NCBI GenBank assembly: GCA_022600695.1
Contig: JAHZJY010000272.1
Location: forward strand, 1-6,568
Reading direction: 5' to 3'
DNA length: 6,568 nucleotides
Source of the DNA: Actinomycetes bacterium
GTDB taxonomy: Bacteria > Actinomycetota > Actinomycetes > Mycobacteriales > Mycobacteriaceae
Below are positions 1 to 6,278 of the stretch, piece by piece. The notes beneath the pieces are model-generated. The model was not told the origin of the DNA, made no database searches, and was given only the letters and a program-made list of their open reading frames with translations. Within the stretch, counting starts at the first letter, position 1, and each line of letters begins with the position of its first letter. The position numbers were made by a program, and so were the translations under genes.

Positions 1-1385
1 TCCTGTCCTACACCGACGCCCAGATCGGCCGGGTGCTGGACTATCTCGAGGAGTCCGGTCAACTGGACAACACCATCATCGTGGTGATCTCCGACAACGG
101 GGCCCGCGGCGAGGGCGGCCCGAACGGCTCGGTCAACGAGGCGAAGTTCTTCAACGGCTATATCGACACCGTCGAAGAGAGTATGCGGGTCTATGACGAG
201 CTCGGCGGTCCGCAGACCTACAACCATTACCCGATCGGCTGGGCGATGGCGTTCAATACGCCCTACAAGCTCTACAAGCGCTACGCTTCGCACGAAGGCG
301 GGATCGCCGATACCGCGATCATCTCCTGGCCCGACGGAATTGCGGCGCACGGCGAGTTACGCGACAACTACGTCAACGTCTGCGATATCACCCCGACCGT
401 CTACGACCTGCTGGGCATCACGCCGCCGGAGACGGTGAAGGCGGTCCCACAGAAGCCCCTTGAAGGGGTGAGTTTCAAAGCGGCCCTTGGTGATCCAGCA
501 GCCAAGACGGGTAAGGACACCCAGTTCTACACGATGTTGGGAACCCGGGGCATCTGGCACGAGGGCTGGTTCGCCAACACCGTTCATGCCGCGGCGCCGT
601 CGGGATGGTCACACTTCGAGGATGATCGCTGGGAGCTGTTCCACATCGCCGAGGACCGAAGCCAGTGTCACGATCTGGCCGCCGAGCACCCCGGGAAGCT
701 CAAGGACATGCAGGCGCTGTGGTTCTCCGAGGCCGCCAAGTACAACGGGCTGCCGCTCAGTGATCTCGGCATTCTGGAGATCCTCGGCCGGCAGCGGCCC
801 TCGCTGGCGGGTAACCGCGAGCACTACGTGTATTACCCGCACACCGCCACCGTCCCGACGGGTGCGTGCGTGAATATTCAGGGCCGCTCCTTCTCGGTGC
901 TGGCGGAGGTCACGGTGGACACCCCGGATGTCGAGGGCGTGCTGCTCAAACAGGGTGCCGGCCACGGCGGCTACGTGTTGTACGTCGCCGACGGTCGGTT
1001 GCATTTCGTCTACAACTTCTTCGGCGAGGTGGAACAGAAGGTGTCCTCGCCCGATCCGGTGCCACTCGGTGAGCACGTCCTGGGCGTCGGCTACGCCCGG
1101 ACCGGAACGGTGGAGGGCAGCCACACCCCGACCGGTGAGGCCACCCTGTACGTCGACGGTGTCGCGGTGGCCGGCCTCGCCGGGGTGCGGGCGCACCCGA
1201 TGATCTTCGGACTGGCCGGGGGCGGAGTCAGTGTGGGCCGCAATCCGGGCCAGCCCGTGTCGCAGTCGTATCGGGCGCCGTTCGCGTTCACCGGTGGCAC
1301 CATCGCCCGCGTGGTGGTGGATGTCTCGGGGGCGGCCTACCTCGATGCCGAGCGGCAACTGGCCGTGGCCTTCGCGAAAGACTGA
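1..1385 (+). CDS. atsA: Arylsulfatase, C-terminal part (5' end outside window)
   Basis: This is the C-terminal 460 codons of a type I sulfatase, which hydrolyses sulfate esters using a formylglycine made from a CxPxR cysteine; that motif lies upstream of the window. The reading frame is open from base 3. Visible catalytic-domain marks are the ISDNG motif (Asp 93-95 and Asn 96-98, the usual calcium ligands) and PYKLYKRYASHEGGI at 261-305. The lysine at 276-278 aligns by pattern with the sulfate-binding lysine of Pseudomonas AtsA. After the conserved stretch with EDRSQCHDLA (about 650-680) comes a tail of roughly 170 residues (about 860-1382). It has alternating beta-type sequence (GGYVLYVADGRLHFVYNFFG, then ATLYVDGVAVAG) resembling a laminin-G/concanavalin fold. 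Such a long form fits the M. tuberculosis Rv0711 type. The stop is TGA at 1383-1385, and the activating enzyme starts 8 nt later. The sulfatase family call is firm; the substrate is unknown. Confidence 0.93.
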   Translation, partial: LSYTDAQIGRVLDYLEESGQLDNTIIVVISDNGARGEGGPNGSVNEAKFFNGYIDTVEESMRVYDELGGPQTYNHYPIGWAMAFNTPYKLYKRYASHEGGIADTAIISWPDGIAAHGELRDNYVNVCDITPTVYDLLGITPPETVKAVPQKPLEGVSFKAALGDPAAKTGKDTQFYTMLGTRGIWHEGWFANTVHAAAPSGWSHFEDDRWELFHIAEDRSQCHDLAAEHPGKLKDMQALWFSEAAKYNGLPLSDLGILEILGRQRPSLAGNREHYVYYPHTATVPTGACVNIQGRSFSVLAEVTVDTPDVEGVLLKQGAGHGGYVLYVADGRLHFVYNFFGEVEQKVSSPDPVPLGEHVLGVGYARTGTVEGSHTPTGEATLYVDGVAVAGLAGVRAHPMIFGLAGGGVSVGRNPGQPVSQSYRAPFAFTGGTIARVVVDVSGAAYLDAERQLAVAFAKD

Positions 1386-1393
1386 GCCGGCGG

Positions 1394-2290
1394 GTGCTGA
1401 CGGCGCTGGTCGAGCTGCCCGGCGGCTCGTTCCGGATGGGATCGACGAGCTTCTACCCGGAGGAAGCACCGGTCCACACCGCAACAGTGGGGCCATTCGC
1501 CATCGAACGGCATCCGGTGACCAACGCCCAGTTCGCCGTGTTCGTCGACGCCACCGGCTACCGCACCGTCGCCGAGCGCCCGCTGGATCCGGCGCTGTAC
1601 CCCGGGGTCGCCGACGCCGACCTGCTGCCCGGGGCGCTGGTGTTCCGGCCGACGGCCGGACCGGTGGACCTCAGCGACTGGCGGCAGTGGTGGGACTGGG
1701 CGCCGGGTGCGTACTGGCGGCGGCCGTTCGGGGACGGCAGCGATCTCGCCGGTAAGGACGAGCACCCCGTGGTGCAGATCGCCTACCCCGACGCGGCGGC
1801 CTATGCGGCCTGGGCGGGACGGCGGTTGCCGTCCGAGGCGGAGTTCGAGTACGCGGCCCACGGTGGCACCGGCACCACCTACCCGTGGGGGGAGGAGCCG
1901 CGGCTGGACGGAGCGCTGATGGCCAACACCTGGCAGGGACGCTTCCCGTACCGCAATGACGGTGCCCGGGGGATCGGCGCAGCGCGCTGGGCGGGCACCT
2001 CGCCGGTGGGCACCTTCGCGCCCAACGGCTTCGGCCTGGTGGACATGATCGGCAACGTGTGGGAGTGGACCACCACCCGGTATTCCGGGCGTGGGCATGC
2101 CCTCGACGCCCCGAGCAGTTCCTGCTGCCCGATTCCGGCCGAACCCGATCCGAACGTCATCCAGGCCCTCAAGGGCGGGTCGCACCTGTGCGCCCCGGAG
2201 TACTGCCACCGGTTCCGGCCATCGGCGCGCTCCCCGCAGTCCCAGGACAGCTCCACCACCCATATCGGGTTCCGCTGCGCGCTGGGGTGA
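1394..2290 (+). CDS. Formylglycine-generating enzyme (sulfatase-activating)
   Basis: This 298-residue protein oxidises the CxPxR cysteine of newly made sulfatases to C-alpha-formylglycine, a copper- and oxygen-dependent reaction in the cytoplasm. The whole FGE-sulfatase domain is present: LPGGSFRMGS (residues 8-17), HPVTNAQF (40-47), RRLPSEAEFEYAA (143-155), YPWGEE (163-168), GNVWEWTT (220-227), and GGSHLCAPEYCHRFRPSARS (261-280). The catalytic pair is Cys266 and Cys271, spaced CX4C as in known FGEs. A further vicinal pair, Cys244-Cys245, precedes it. The GTG start gives MLTALVELPGG, which matches my recollection of the Rv0712 N-terminus. There is no good Shine-Dalgarno sequence in the short gap after the sulfatase, so translation probably depends on coupling or reinitiation. 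It is the FGE homologue (Rv0712 type) and the natural activator of the neighbouring sulfatase. Nothing is missing from the active site. Confidence 0.95.
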   Translation: MLTALVELPGGSFRMGSTSFYPEEAPVHTATVGPFAIERHPVTNAQFAVFVDATGYRTVAERPLDPALYPGVADADLLPGALVFRPTAGPVDLSDWRQWWDWAPGAYWRRPFGDGSDLAGKDEHPVVQIAYPDAAAYAAWAGRRLPSEAEFEYAAHGGTGTTYPWGEEPRLDGALMANTWQGRFPYRNDGARGIGAARWAGTSPVGTFAPNGFGLVDMIGNVWEWTTTRYSGRGHALDAPSSSCCPIPAEPDPNVIQALKGGSHLCAPEYCHRFRPSARSPQSQDSSTTHIGFRCALG

Positions 2291-2292
2291 CC

Positions 2293-2354
2293 CGCGAGCA
2301 GACACAAACTCGCACGGGGAGGGGTGATTCCGTGCGAGTTTGTGTCTGCTCGCG
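2293..2354. terminator. Perfect 25-bp inverted repeat, likely terminator
   Basis: The arms 2293-2317 and 2330-2354 are exact reverse complements over 25 bp, with a 12-nt loop (2318-2329) that could add two G-U pairs. The hairpin begins 2 nt after the FGE stop codon and would be extremely stable in RNA. No T-run follows (the next bases are G-rich), so it would be a tail-less hairpin of the kind often proposed for actinobacteria. The likely role is to end the sulfatase-FGE transcript and insulate the ribosomal promoter. It may also be a copy of a dispersed mycobacterial intergenic repeat. Confidence 0.7.
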
Positions 2355-2358
2355 CGGG

Positions 2359-2418
2359 AGCGGGGGACGTGCGGGGGGAGTGCGGGGGGGAGTGCGGGGA
2401 AAGTGCGCGGATTTTGCG
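2359..2418 (+). repeat. Six GCG boxes spaced 11-12 bp in a G-rich tract
   Basis: A degenerate tandem unit of about 11 bp, close to GTGCGGGGGGA, is repeated directly upstream of the predicted promoter. The GCG core starts at 2360, 2371, 2382, 2394, 2405 and 2416, that is at intervals of 11, 11, 12, 11 and 11, or about one helical turn. TGCG is exact in the last five. The last copy lies inside the proposed -35 hexamer. The same tract carries five runs of three or more G (2356-2358, 2362-2366, 2373-2378, 2384-2390, 2396-2399) with loops of 3-6 nt, which fits the standard G-quadruplex pattern on the plus strand. It could be an array for a regulator bound on one helix face, a G-quadruplex, or replication-slippage sequence. 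Confidence 0.6.
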
Positions 2419-2441
2419 CTGAGCCGGTGGTCACCTAGTAT
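2414..2441 (+). promoter_or_regulatory. Predicted promoter of the spc ribosomal operon
   Basis: A TTGCGC hexamer (2414-2419) and TAGTAT (2436-2441) are separated by 16 bp. The -10 fits the mycobacterial TANNNT housekeeping pattern, and the -35 keeps the TTG of TTGACA. A start site would fall around 2447-2449, leaving a leader of about 140 nt before rplN. It is the best promoter candidate between the upstream hairpin and the first ribosomal gene, and the operon needs a promoter here if the hairpin terminates upstream transcription. The call rests on pattern only. Confidence 0.6.
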
Positions 2442-2447
2442 CGAACG

Positions 2448-2587
2448 GTTGCCTCGGGCAGACCTCGGCCGTCGTGCGAAACACTTCGCGTCAGCCCCGC
2501 GTGCCCTGCGGTGACGAAGACCATGCACGACGGGTTTGTTTCTGCCTGCGCAGGCGCATTTCGCGTGCTCAACCTGAGGGAGATCTG
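2448..2587 (+). promoter_or_regulatory. Structured 5' leader of rplN
   Basis: The predicted untranslated leader contains a 9-bp perfect long-range helix (2469-2477 with 2525-2533). It encloses a nested stem (2484-2488 with 2515-2519, continued by 2491-2493 with 2512-2514) capped by CCGC/GCGG (2497-2500 with 2508-2511). A competing local hairpin, GCGAA-ACAC-TTCGC (2476-2489), would break both the long helix and the nested stem. Downstream lies a 12-nt palindrome, GCCTGCGCAGGC (2544-2555), and then the ribosome binding site AGGGAG (2577-2582). Mutually exclusive pairings suggest, but do not prove, a regulated leader. No known riboswitch or protein-binding family was recognised. Confidence 0.4.

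Positions 2588-2591
<4 letters not shown>
2523..2591 (+). CDS. Possible 22-codon upstream ORF overlapping rplN start
   Basis: An ATG at 2523 opens a frame of 22 codons (beginning [11 protein letters not shown] and ending NLREIW). Its TGA at 2589-2591 overlaps the rplN start as GTGA, the arrangement typical of translational coupling. An in-frame GTG at 2511 could extend it by four codons. No strong Shine-Dalgarno sequence precedes either start (only GAAGA very close to the ATG). The overlap alone is weak evidence, because any GTG followed by A creates such a stop and open frames are common in high-GC DNA. Real translation is possible but unproven. Confidence 0.25.
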
Positions 2592-2956
<365 letters not shown>

Positions 2957-3280
2957 ATGAAGGTCCACAAGGGCGACACCGTTCTGGTCATCGCCGGTAA
3001 GGACAAGGGCGCCAAGGGCAAGGTCCTCAAGTCTTACCCGGACCGGCAGCGTGTCCTCGTCGAGGGCGTGAACCGGATCAAGAAGCACACCGCGCAGTCG
3101 GCCAACGAGCGGGGCGCATCCTCGGGCGGCATCGTCACCCAGGAGGCGCCGATCCACGTCTCCAACGTGATGGTCGTCGACTCCGACGGCACACCGGCCC
3201 GGATCGGTTACCGCGTCGACGAGGAGTCCGGCAAGCGGGTTCGTATTTCCAAGCGCAACGGCAAGGACATCAATTCATGA
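2957..3280 (+). CDS. rplX: 50S ribosomal protein L24
   Basis: L24 (uL24) is an early assembly initiator of the 50S subunit that binds the 5' domain of 23S rRNA. The 107-residue product begins [20 protein letters not shown], a textbook KOW motif (residues about 2-30), followed by [11 protein letters not shown] and the [16 protein letters not shown] stretch conserved in the family. Its length is close to the usual 103-105. The start follows a strong GGAGGTG (2944-2950) at 6-nt spacing. It abuts rplN and overlaps rplE by 4 nt (ATGA at 3277-3280), so translation of the three is probably coupled. Confidence 0.98.
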   Translation: MKVHKGDTVLVIAGKDKGAKGKVLKSYPDRQRVLVEGVNRIKKHTAQSANERGASSGGIVTQEAPIHVSNVMVVDSDGTPARIGYRVDEESGKRVRISKRNGKDINS

Positions 3281-3840
3281 CGACTGCAGAGAAGACGCAG
3301 CCGCGGCTGAAGCAGCGCTATCGCAACGAGATCCGCGATGCGCTGAACAACGAGTTCAACTACGCCAACGTCATGCAGATCCCCGGCGTGCTCAAGGTCG
3401 TCGTCAACATGGGTGTCGGCGACGCGGCCCGGGACGCCAAGCTGATCAACGGCGCCGTCAACGACCTGTCGCTGATCACCGGCCAGAAGCCGGAGATTCG
3501 CAAGGCCACCAAGTCGATCGCCCAGTTCAAGCTGCGCGAGGGGATGCCGATCGGTGCGCGGGTCACCCTGCGCGGCGATCGGATGTGGGAGTTCCTGGAC
3601 CGGCTGGTCTCGATCGCGCTGCCCCGTATCCGCGACTTCCGCGGCCTGAGCCCCAAGCAGTTCGACGGCCACGGCAACTACACCTTCGGCCTGGCAGAGC
3701 AGTCGGTGTTCCACGAGATCGACGTGGATTCCATCGACCGGCCGCGCGGTATGGACATCACCGTCGTCACCACGGCGACCAACGACGACGAAGGGCGTGC
3801 GCTGTTGCGGGCCCTCGGCTTCCCATTCAAGGAGAAGTGA
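3277..3840 (+). CDS. rplE: 50S ribosomal protein L5
   Basis: L5 (uL5) binds 5S rRNA together with L18, anchors it to the central protuberance, and touches P-site tRNA. The 187-residue product shows [20 protein letters not shown] (residues 32-51), the family signature at about 65-81 ([16 protein letters not shown]), [17 protein letters not shown] (84-100) and [16 protein letters not shown] (115-130). It ends GFPFKEK. The ATG overlaps the rplX stop by 4 nt and has AAGGA (3263-3267) 9 nt upstream. The last codons carry AAGGAG (3829-3834), the ribosome site of rpsZ, which starts 3 nt after the L5 stop. In this operon rplR, encoding its 5S partner L18, lies further downstream. Confidence 0.99.
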   Translation: MTTAEKTQPRLKQRYRNEIRDALNNEFNYANVMQIPGVLKVVVNMGVGDAARDAKLINGAVNDLSLITGQKPEIRKATKSIAQFKLREGMPIGARVTLRGDRMWEFLDRLVSIALPRIRDFRGLSPKQFDGHGNYTFGLAEQSVFHEIDVDSIDRPRGMDITVVTTATNDDEGRALLRALGFPFKEK

Positions 3841-3843
3841 GAG

Positions 3844-4029
3844 ATGGCAAAGAAGGCATTGGTCAACAAGGCCAACAAGAAGCCCAAGTTCGCCGTGCGG
3901 GCCTACACCCGGTGCAACAGGTGCGGGCGGCCGCACGCGGTGTACCGCAAGTTCGGCCTGTGCCGAATCTGCCTGCGCGAGATGGCGCACGCCGGCGAAC
4001 TGCCCGGTGTGCAGAAGTCCAGCTGGTAA
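3844..4029 (+). CDS. rpsZ: 30S ribosomal protein S14, zinc-binding type Z
   Basis: This is the short, zinc-binding (C+) form of S14 (uS14), a 61-residue protein of the 30S head. Four cysteines form the zinc site as CNRC (Cys24, Cys27) and CRIC (Cys40, Cys43), followed by [18 protein letters not shown], the conserved C-terminus. The length is exactly that of the type Z family, against about 100 residues in the zinc-free form. Mycobacteria often carry a second, cysteine-free S14 elsewhere that is expressed under zinc starvation; it is not in this window. The gene is also called rpsN1. The start has AAGGAG 9 nt upstream, inside rplE. After its TAA comes the only long gap in the operon. Confidence 0.98.
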   Translation: MAKKALVNKANKKPKFAVRAYTRCNRCGRPHAVYRKFGLCRICLREMAHAGELPGVQKSSW

Positions 4030-4170
4030 CCAGACCCTCTAAGAACAGGTGCGCAGCAGGCCCCACGGGAATTGACCCGAGCGGGAACCGCTGCGAGGAA
4101 GGCAGACAGGCCCAGTCATGACCGCGATGACGACGAAGCAGAGCGCAGCGATGAACAGGAGCAGCGCCCG
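4030..4170 (+). promoter_or_regulatory. 141-nt gap between rpsZ and rpsH
   Basis: All other junctions in the operon are 28 nt or less, so this gap is exceptional. It contains a small hairpin AGCGG-GAA-CCGCT (4080-4092), an AGGAAGG run (4096-4102), a possible 18-codon ORF and the rpsH ribosome site. TTGACC at 4072-4077 resembles a -35 element, but no TANNNT sequence lies at the right distance. I see no terminator. The frame of rpsH is open through much of the gap without family homology. Confidence 0.4.
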
Positions 4171-4174
4171 ATGA
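4118..4174 (+). CDS. Possible 18-codon ORF overlapping rpsH start
   Basis: An ATG at 4118 encodes [18 protein letters not shown]. Its TGA (4172-4174) overlaps the rpsH start as ATGA. Purine-rich ACAGG (4106-4110) lies 7 nt upstream of the ATG, and a better AGGAAGG (4096-4102) lies 15 nt upstream. Two further in-frame ATGs occur at 4127 and 4151. The rpsH ribosome site lies within this ORF, so ribosomes translating it would cross and expose that site. It could be a leader peptide or a chance ORF; the overlap is cheap to obtain because rpsH codon 2 begins with A. Confidence 0.3.
   Translation: MTAMTTKQSAAMNRSSAR
4157..4161 (+). promoter_or_regulatory. Ribosome binding site deciding the rpsH start
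   Basis: AGGAG lies 9 nt before the ATG at 4171 and 15 nt before the in-frame ATG at 4177. This favours the 132-residue MTMTDP form over the MTDP form, and over longer forms reaching back into the gap. Confidence 0.75.
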
Positions 4175-4569
4175 CCATGACGGACCCGATCGCGGACTTT
4201 TTGACACGTCTGCGCAACGCCAACTCGGCGTATCACGACGAGGTGACCCTGCCGCACTCGAAGGTCAAGGCGAATATGGCCGAGATCCTCAAGCGCGAGG
4301 GATACATCACCGACTACCGCACCGAGGAGGCGCGGGTGGGCAAGGCGCTGGTGGTCAAGCTCAAGTACGGCCCCAACCGGGAGCGCAGCCTCGCCGGTCT
4401 ACGCCGGGTGTCCAAGCCCGGTCTGCGGGTCTACGCGAAATCCACCAAGCTGCCCCGGGTGCTCGGCGGGCTGGGCGTGGCGATCATCTCCACCTCCTCC
4501 GGCCTGAGGACCGACCGCCAGGCGGCCCACGAAGGCGTGGGCGGCGAAGTCCTCGCCTACGTGTGGTAG
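4171..4569 (+). CDS. rpsH: 30S ribosomal protein S8
   Basis: S8 (uS8) binds the central domain of 16S rRNA and organises 30S platform assembly. In Escherichia coli it also represses spc operon translation by binding a mimic site in the mRNA at rplE. The product has 132 residues: [20 protein letters not shown] at the start, [20 protein letters not shown] (28-46), and the C-terminal RNA-binding signature [13 protein letters not shown] (100-112), ending GGEVLAYVW. Ser107-Thr-Ser-Ser-Gly111 is the STSSG core that contacts rRNA. The start is set by AGGAG at 4157-4161 and by the standard N-terminus. Whether S8 feeds back on this operon here is unknown; the unusual gap just before the gene is a candidate place to look. 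Confidence 0.99.
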   Translation: MTMTDPIADFLTRLRNANSAYHDEVTLPHSKVKANMAEILKREGYITDYRTEEARVGKALVVKLKYGPNRERSLAGLRRVSKPGLRVYAKSTKLPRVLGGLGVAIISTSSGLRTDRQAAHEGVGGEVLAYVW

Positions 4570-4590
4570 CGGGATAGGAGAAGCAGAACT

Positions 4591-5130
4591 ATGTCTCGTA
4601 TTGGTAAGAAACCGGTTCCCGTGCCCACCGGCGTGGACGTCACTATCGACGGCCGGAACGTCTCGGTCAAGGGCCCCAAGGGCACCCTCGACCTGGCTGT
4701 TTCCGAGCCGATCACGGTGACCCGCGATGACGCCGGGGCGATCGTGATCGCGCGGCCCGACGACGAGCGGCGCAGCCGTTCGCTGCACGGGTTGTCGCGG
4801 ACCCTGGTGGCCAACCTGATCACCGGTGTCACCGAGGGCTACACCACCAAGATGGAGATCTTCGGTGTCGGCTACCGCGTGCAGCAGAAGGGGGCGAACC
4901 TGGAGTTCGCGCTCGGCTACAGCCACCCGATCGTCATCGAACCGCCCGACGGCATCACCTTCGCGGTGGAGAGCCCGACGAAGTTCTCGGTGTCCGGCAT
5001 CGACAAACAAAAGGTCGGCCAGATCTCGGCGGTCATCCGTCGCCTTCGCCGCCCCGACCCCTATAAGGGCAAGGGTGTCCGGTTCGAGGGTGAGCAGATC
5101 CGCCGCAAGGTCGGAAAGACAGGTAAGTAG
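4591..5130 (+). CDS. rplF: 50S ribosomal protein L6
   Basis: L6 (uL6) sits near the base of the L7/L12 stalk and contacts 23S rRNA by the sarcin-ricin loop. The 179-residue product starts [15 protein letters not shown] and carries the two L6 repeats (about residues 10-80 and 90-165). It includes [14 protein letters not shown] (88-101), LGYSHPI (108-114) and the C-terminal signature [19 protein letters not shown] (155-173), ending KVGKTGK. The length equals that of other mycobacterial L6 proteins as I recall them. The start follows AGGAG (4576-4580) at 10-nt spacing, 21 nt after rpsH. The rplR start is 2 nt beyond its stop, so the two are probably coupled. Confidence 0.99.
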   Translation: MSRIGKKPVPVPTGVDVTIDGRNVSVKGPKGTLDLAVSEPITVTRDDAGAIVIARPDDERRSRSLHGLSRTLVANLITGVTEGYTTKMEIFGVGYRVQQKGANLEFALGYSHPIVIEPPDGITFAVESPTKFSVSGIDKQKVGQISAVIRRLRRPDPYKGKGVRFEGEQIRRKVGKTGK

Positions 5131-5132
5131 AT

Positions 5133-5534
5133 ATGGCGCAGACACAGACCGTCGACCGCACCCCGGTCGGCACCACACCATCGGCCGGCCGCCGGGCCGC
5201 GCGGCTGCGCCGCCACGCCCGGTTGCGCAAGAAGGTGGTGGGCACCGCGGAACGTCCCCGCCTGGTGGTCAACCGCTCGTCCCGGCACATCCATGTGCAA
5301 CTGGTCGACGACTCCACCGGCACCACCGTCGCGGCGGCTTCGTCCATCGAGGCCGACGTTCGCGCTGTGGAAGGCGACAAGAAGGCCCGCAGCGTGCGGG
5401 TCGGCCAGCTGATCGCCGAGCGTGCCAAGGCCGCCGGTATCGACGCCATCGTCTTCGACCGCGGCGGTAACACCTACGGCGGGCGGATCGCGGCACTGGC
5501 CGATGCCGCCCGCGAGAACGGACTCACTTTCTGA
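5133..5534 (+). CDS. rplR: 50S ribosomal protein L18
   Basis: L18 (uL18) binds 5S rRNA and, with L5, places it in the central protuberance. The 133-residue product has the conserved core [21 protein letters not shown] (about 24-44, basic RNA-binding), [14 protein letters not shown] (47-60), SIEADVR and the C-terminal [22 protein letters not shown] (108-129), ending GLTF. The N-terminal stretch before the core ([20 protein letters not shown]) is about 11 residues longer than the M. tuberculosis protein as I remember it and looks disordered. The Shine-Dalgarno sequence is weak (AGGT at 5121-5124), which fits coupling to rplF two bases upstream. A 28-nt gap separates it from rpsE. Confidence 0.98.
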   Translation: MAQTQTVDRTPVGTTPSAGRRAARLRRHARLRKKVVGTAERPRLVVNRSSRHIHVQLVDDSTGTTVAAASSIEADVRAVEGDKKARSVRVGQLIAERAKAAGIDAIVFDRGGNTYGGRIAALADAARENGLTF

Positions 5535-5562
5535 TGATCACGGACAACGGAAGGACCGCATA

Positions 5563-6276
5563 ATGGCGGACCAGACTCCCCCTACCGCCGCTCCGGCGAC
5601 GGAGGCGCCCCCGGCCACCGGTGGGCCGTCCGCGGGCACCCGTACCAACGAGCAGCGTGGCGGCGACCGCGGCGGACGGGGTCGCCGCGACGACCGTGGT
5701 GGCCGCGGCGGCCGTGACGGCGGCGAGAAGAGCCAGTACCTGGAGCGCGTCGTCACCATCAACCGCGTCTCCAAGGTGGTCAAGGGCGGTCGCCGGTTCA
5801 GCTTCACCGCCCTGGTCATCGTCGGCGACGGCCACGGCATGGTCGGTGTCGGTTACGGCAAGGCCAAGGAGGTGCCGGCCGCGATCGCCAAGGGTGTCGA
5901 GGAGGCGCGTAAGAACTTCTTCCGCGTGCCGATGATCGGCTCGACCGTCACTCACCCGGTCCAGGGCGAGGCCTCGGCCGGCGTGGTGATGTTGCGTCCG
6001 GCCAGCCCCGGTACCGGCGTCATCGCCGGTGGCGCGGTCCGTGCGGTGCTGGAATGCGCCGGCGTGCACGATGTGCTGGCCAAATCGCTGGGCAGCGACA
6101 ACGCGATCAACGTGGTGCACGCCACGGTTGCCGCGCTCAAGATGTTGCAGCGCCCCGAGGAGGTGGCCGCACGCCGCGGTCTGCCGATCGAAGATGTCGC
6201 GCCGGCCGGCATGCTGCGGGCGCGCCGGGAGAGCGAAGCGGCCGTCGCGGCCGCCGCGCGTGAAGGAAATGCGTAG
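5563..6276 (+). CDS. rpsE: 30S ribosomal protein S5 with RG-rich N-terminal tail
   Basis: S5 (uS5) lies at the mRNA entry side of the 30S subunit and affects decoding accuracy. The product is 237 residues, against about 167 in E. coli. The core begins near Tyr59: [18 protein letters not shown] (59-76), [33 protein letters not shown], then AAGMLRAR-type C-terminal sequence. Residues 1-55 are a low-complexity tail: first Pro/Ala/Thr-rich (2-26), then Arg/Gly-rich with RGG and RGGR units (32-54). M. tuberculosis S5 also has a charged tail, but from memory it is shorter. The ATG is chosen because GAAGGA (5550-5555) lies 7 nt upstream; in-frame starts further back overlap rplR and lack homology. 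rpmD begins 2 nt after the stop. Confidence 0.98.
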   Translation: MADQTPPTAAPATEAPPATGGPSAGTRTNEQRGGDRGGRGRRDDRGGRGGRDGGEKSQYLERVVTINRVSKVVKGGRRFSFTALVIVGDGHGMVGVGYGKAKEVPAAIAKGVEEARKNFFRVPMIGSTVTHPVQGEASAGVVMLRPASPGTGVIAGGAVRAVLECAGVHDVLAKSLGSDNAINVVHATVAALKMLQRPEEVAARRGLPIEDVAPAGMLRARRESEAAVAAAAREGNA

Positions 6277-6278
6277 CC

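Noticed and set aside
609..1496. Minus-strand open frame of 295 codons opposite the sulfatase
   Set aside because: Low-complexity composition and no motif; it mirrors a well-supported plus-strand gene.
2359..2418. The regular short repeats as a CRISPR array
   Set aside because: The unit is only about 11 bp with no unique spacers and no cas genes nearby; it is a tandem or phased repeat.
1337..2434. Minus-strand open frame of 365 codons opposite the FGE gene
   Set aside because: Its product is Arg/Pro/Gly-rich with no recognisable domain. It is the expected codon-phase shadow of a high-GC gene on the plus strand, which is itself clearly real.
2059..2514. Plus-strand open frame running from within the FGE gene through the boundary region
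   Set aside because: It reads the FGE gene in a wrong frame and then the hairpin and G-rich repeats. The product is Arg/Gly/Val-biased, and it would be translated across a 25-bp hairpin.
2474..2587. Longer rplN reading from an earlier in-frame GTG
   Set aside because: The extra 38 residues do not resemble L14, whose standard N-terminus starts at 2588 behind a suitable ribosome site.
3208..3990. Minus-strand open frame of 260 codons opposite rplE and rpsZ
   Set aside because: It is antisense to two certain ribosomal genes and shows no family sequence; similar shadows occur opposite rplF and rpsE.
4072..4100. TTGACC as the -35 element of an internal promoter before rpsH
   Set aside because: No TANNNT sequence lies 16-19 bp downstream; the bases there are GCGAGGAA.
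4072..4170. Longer rpsH from a TTG in the gap
   Set aside because: It adds 33 charged residues not found in S8, and the ribosome site at 4157-4161 supports the ATG at 4171.
5422..5562. Longer rpsE starting inside rplR
   Set aside because: The extra 47 residues are rplR read out of frame; GAAGGA at 5550-5555 marks the ATG at 5563.
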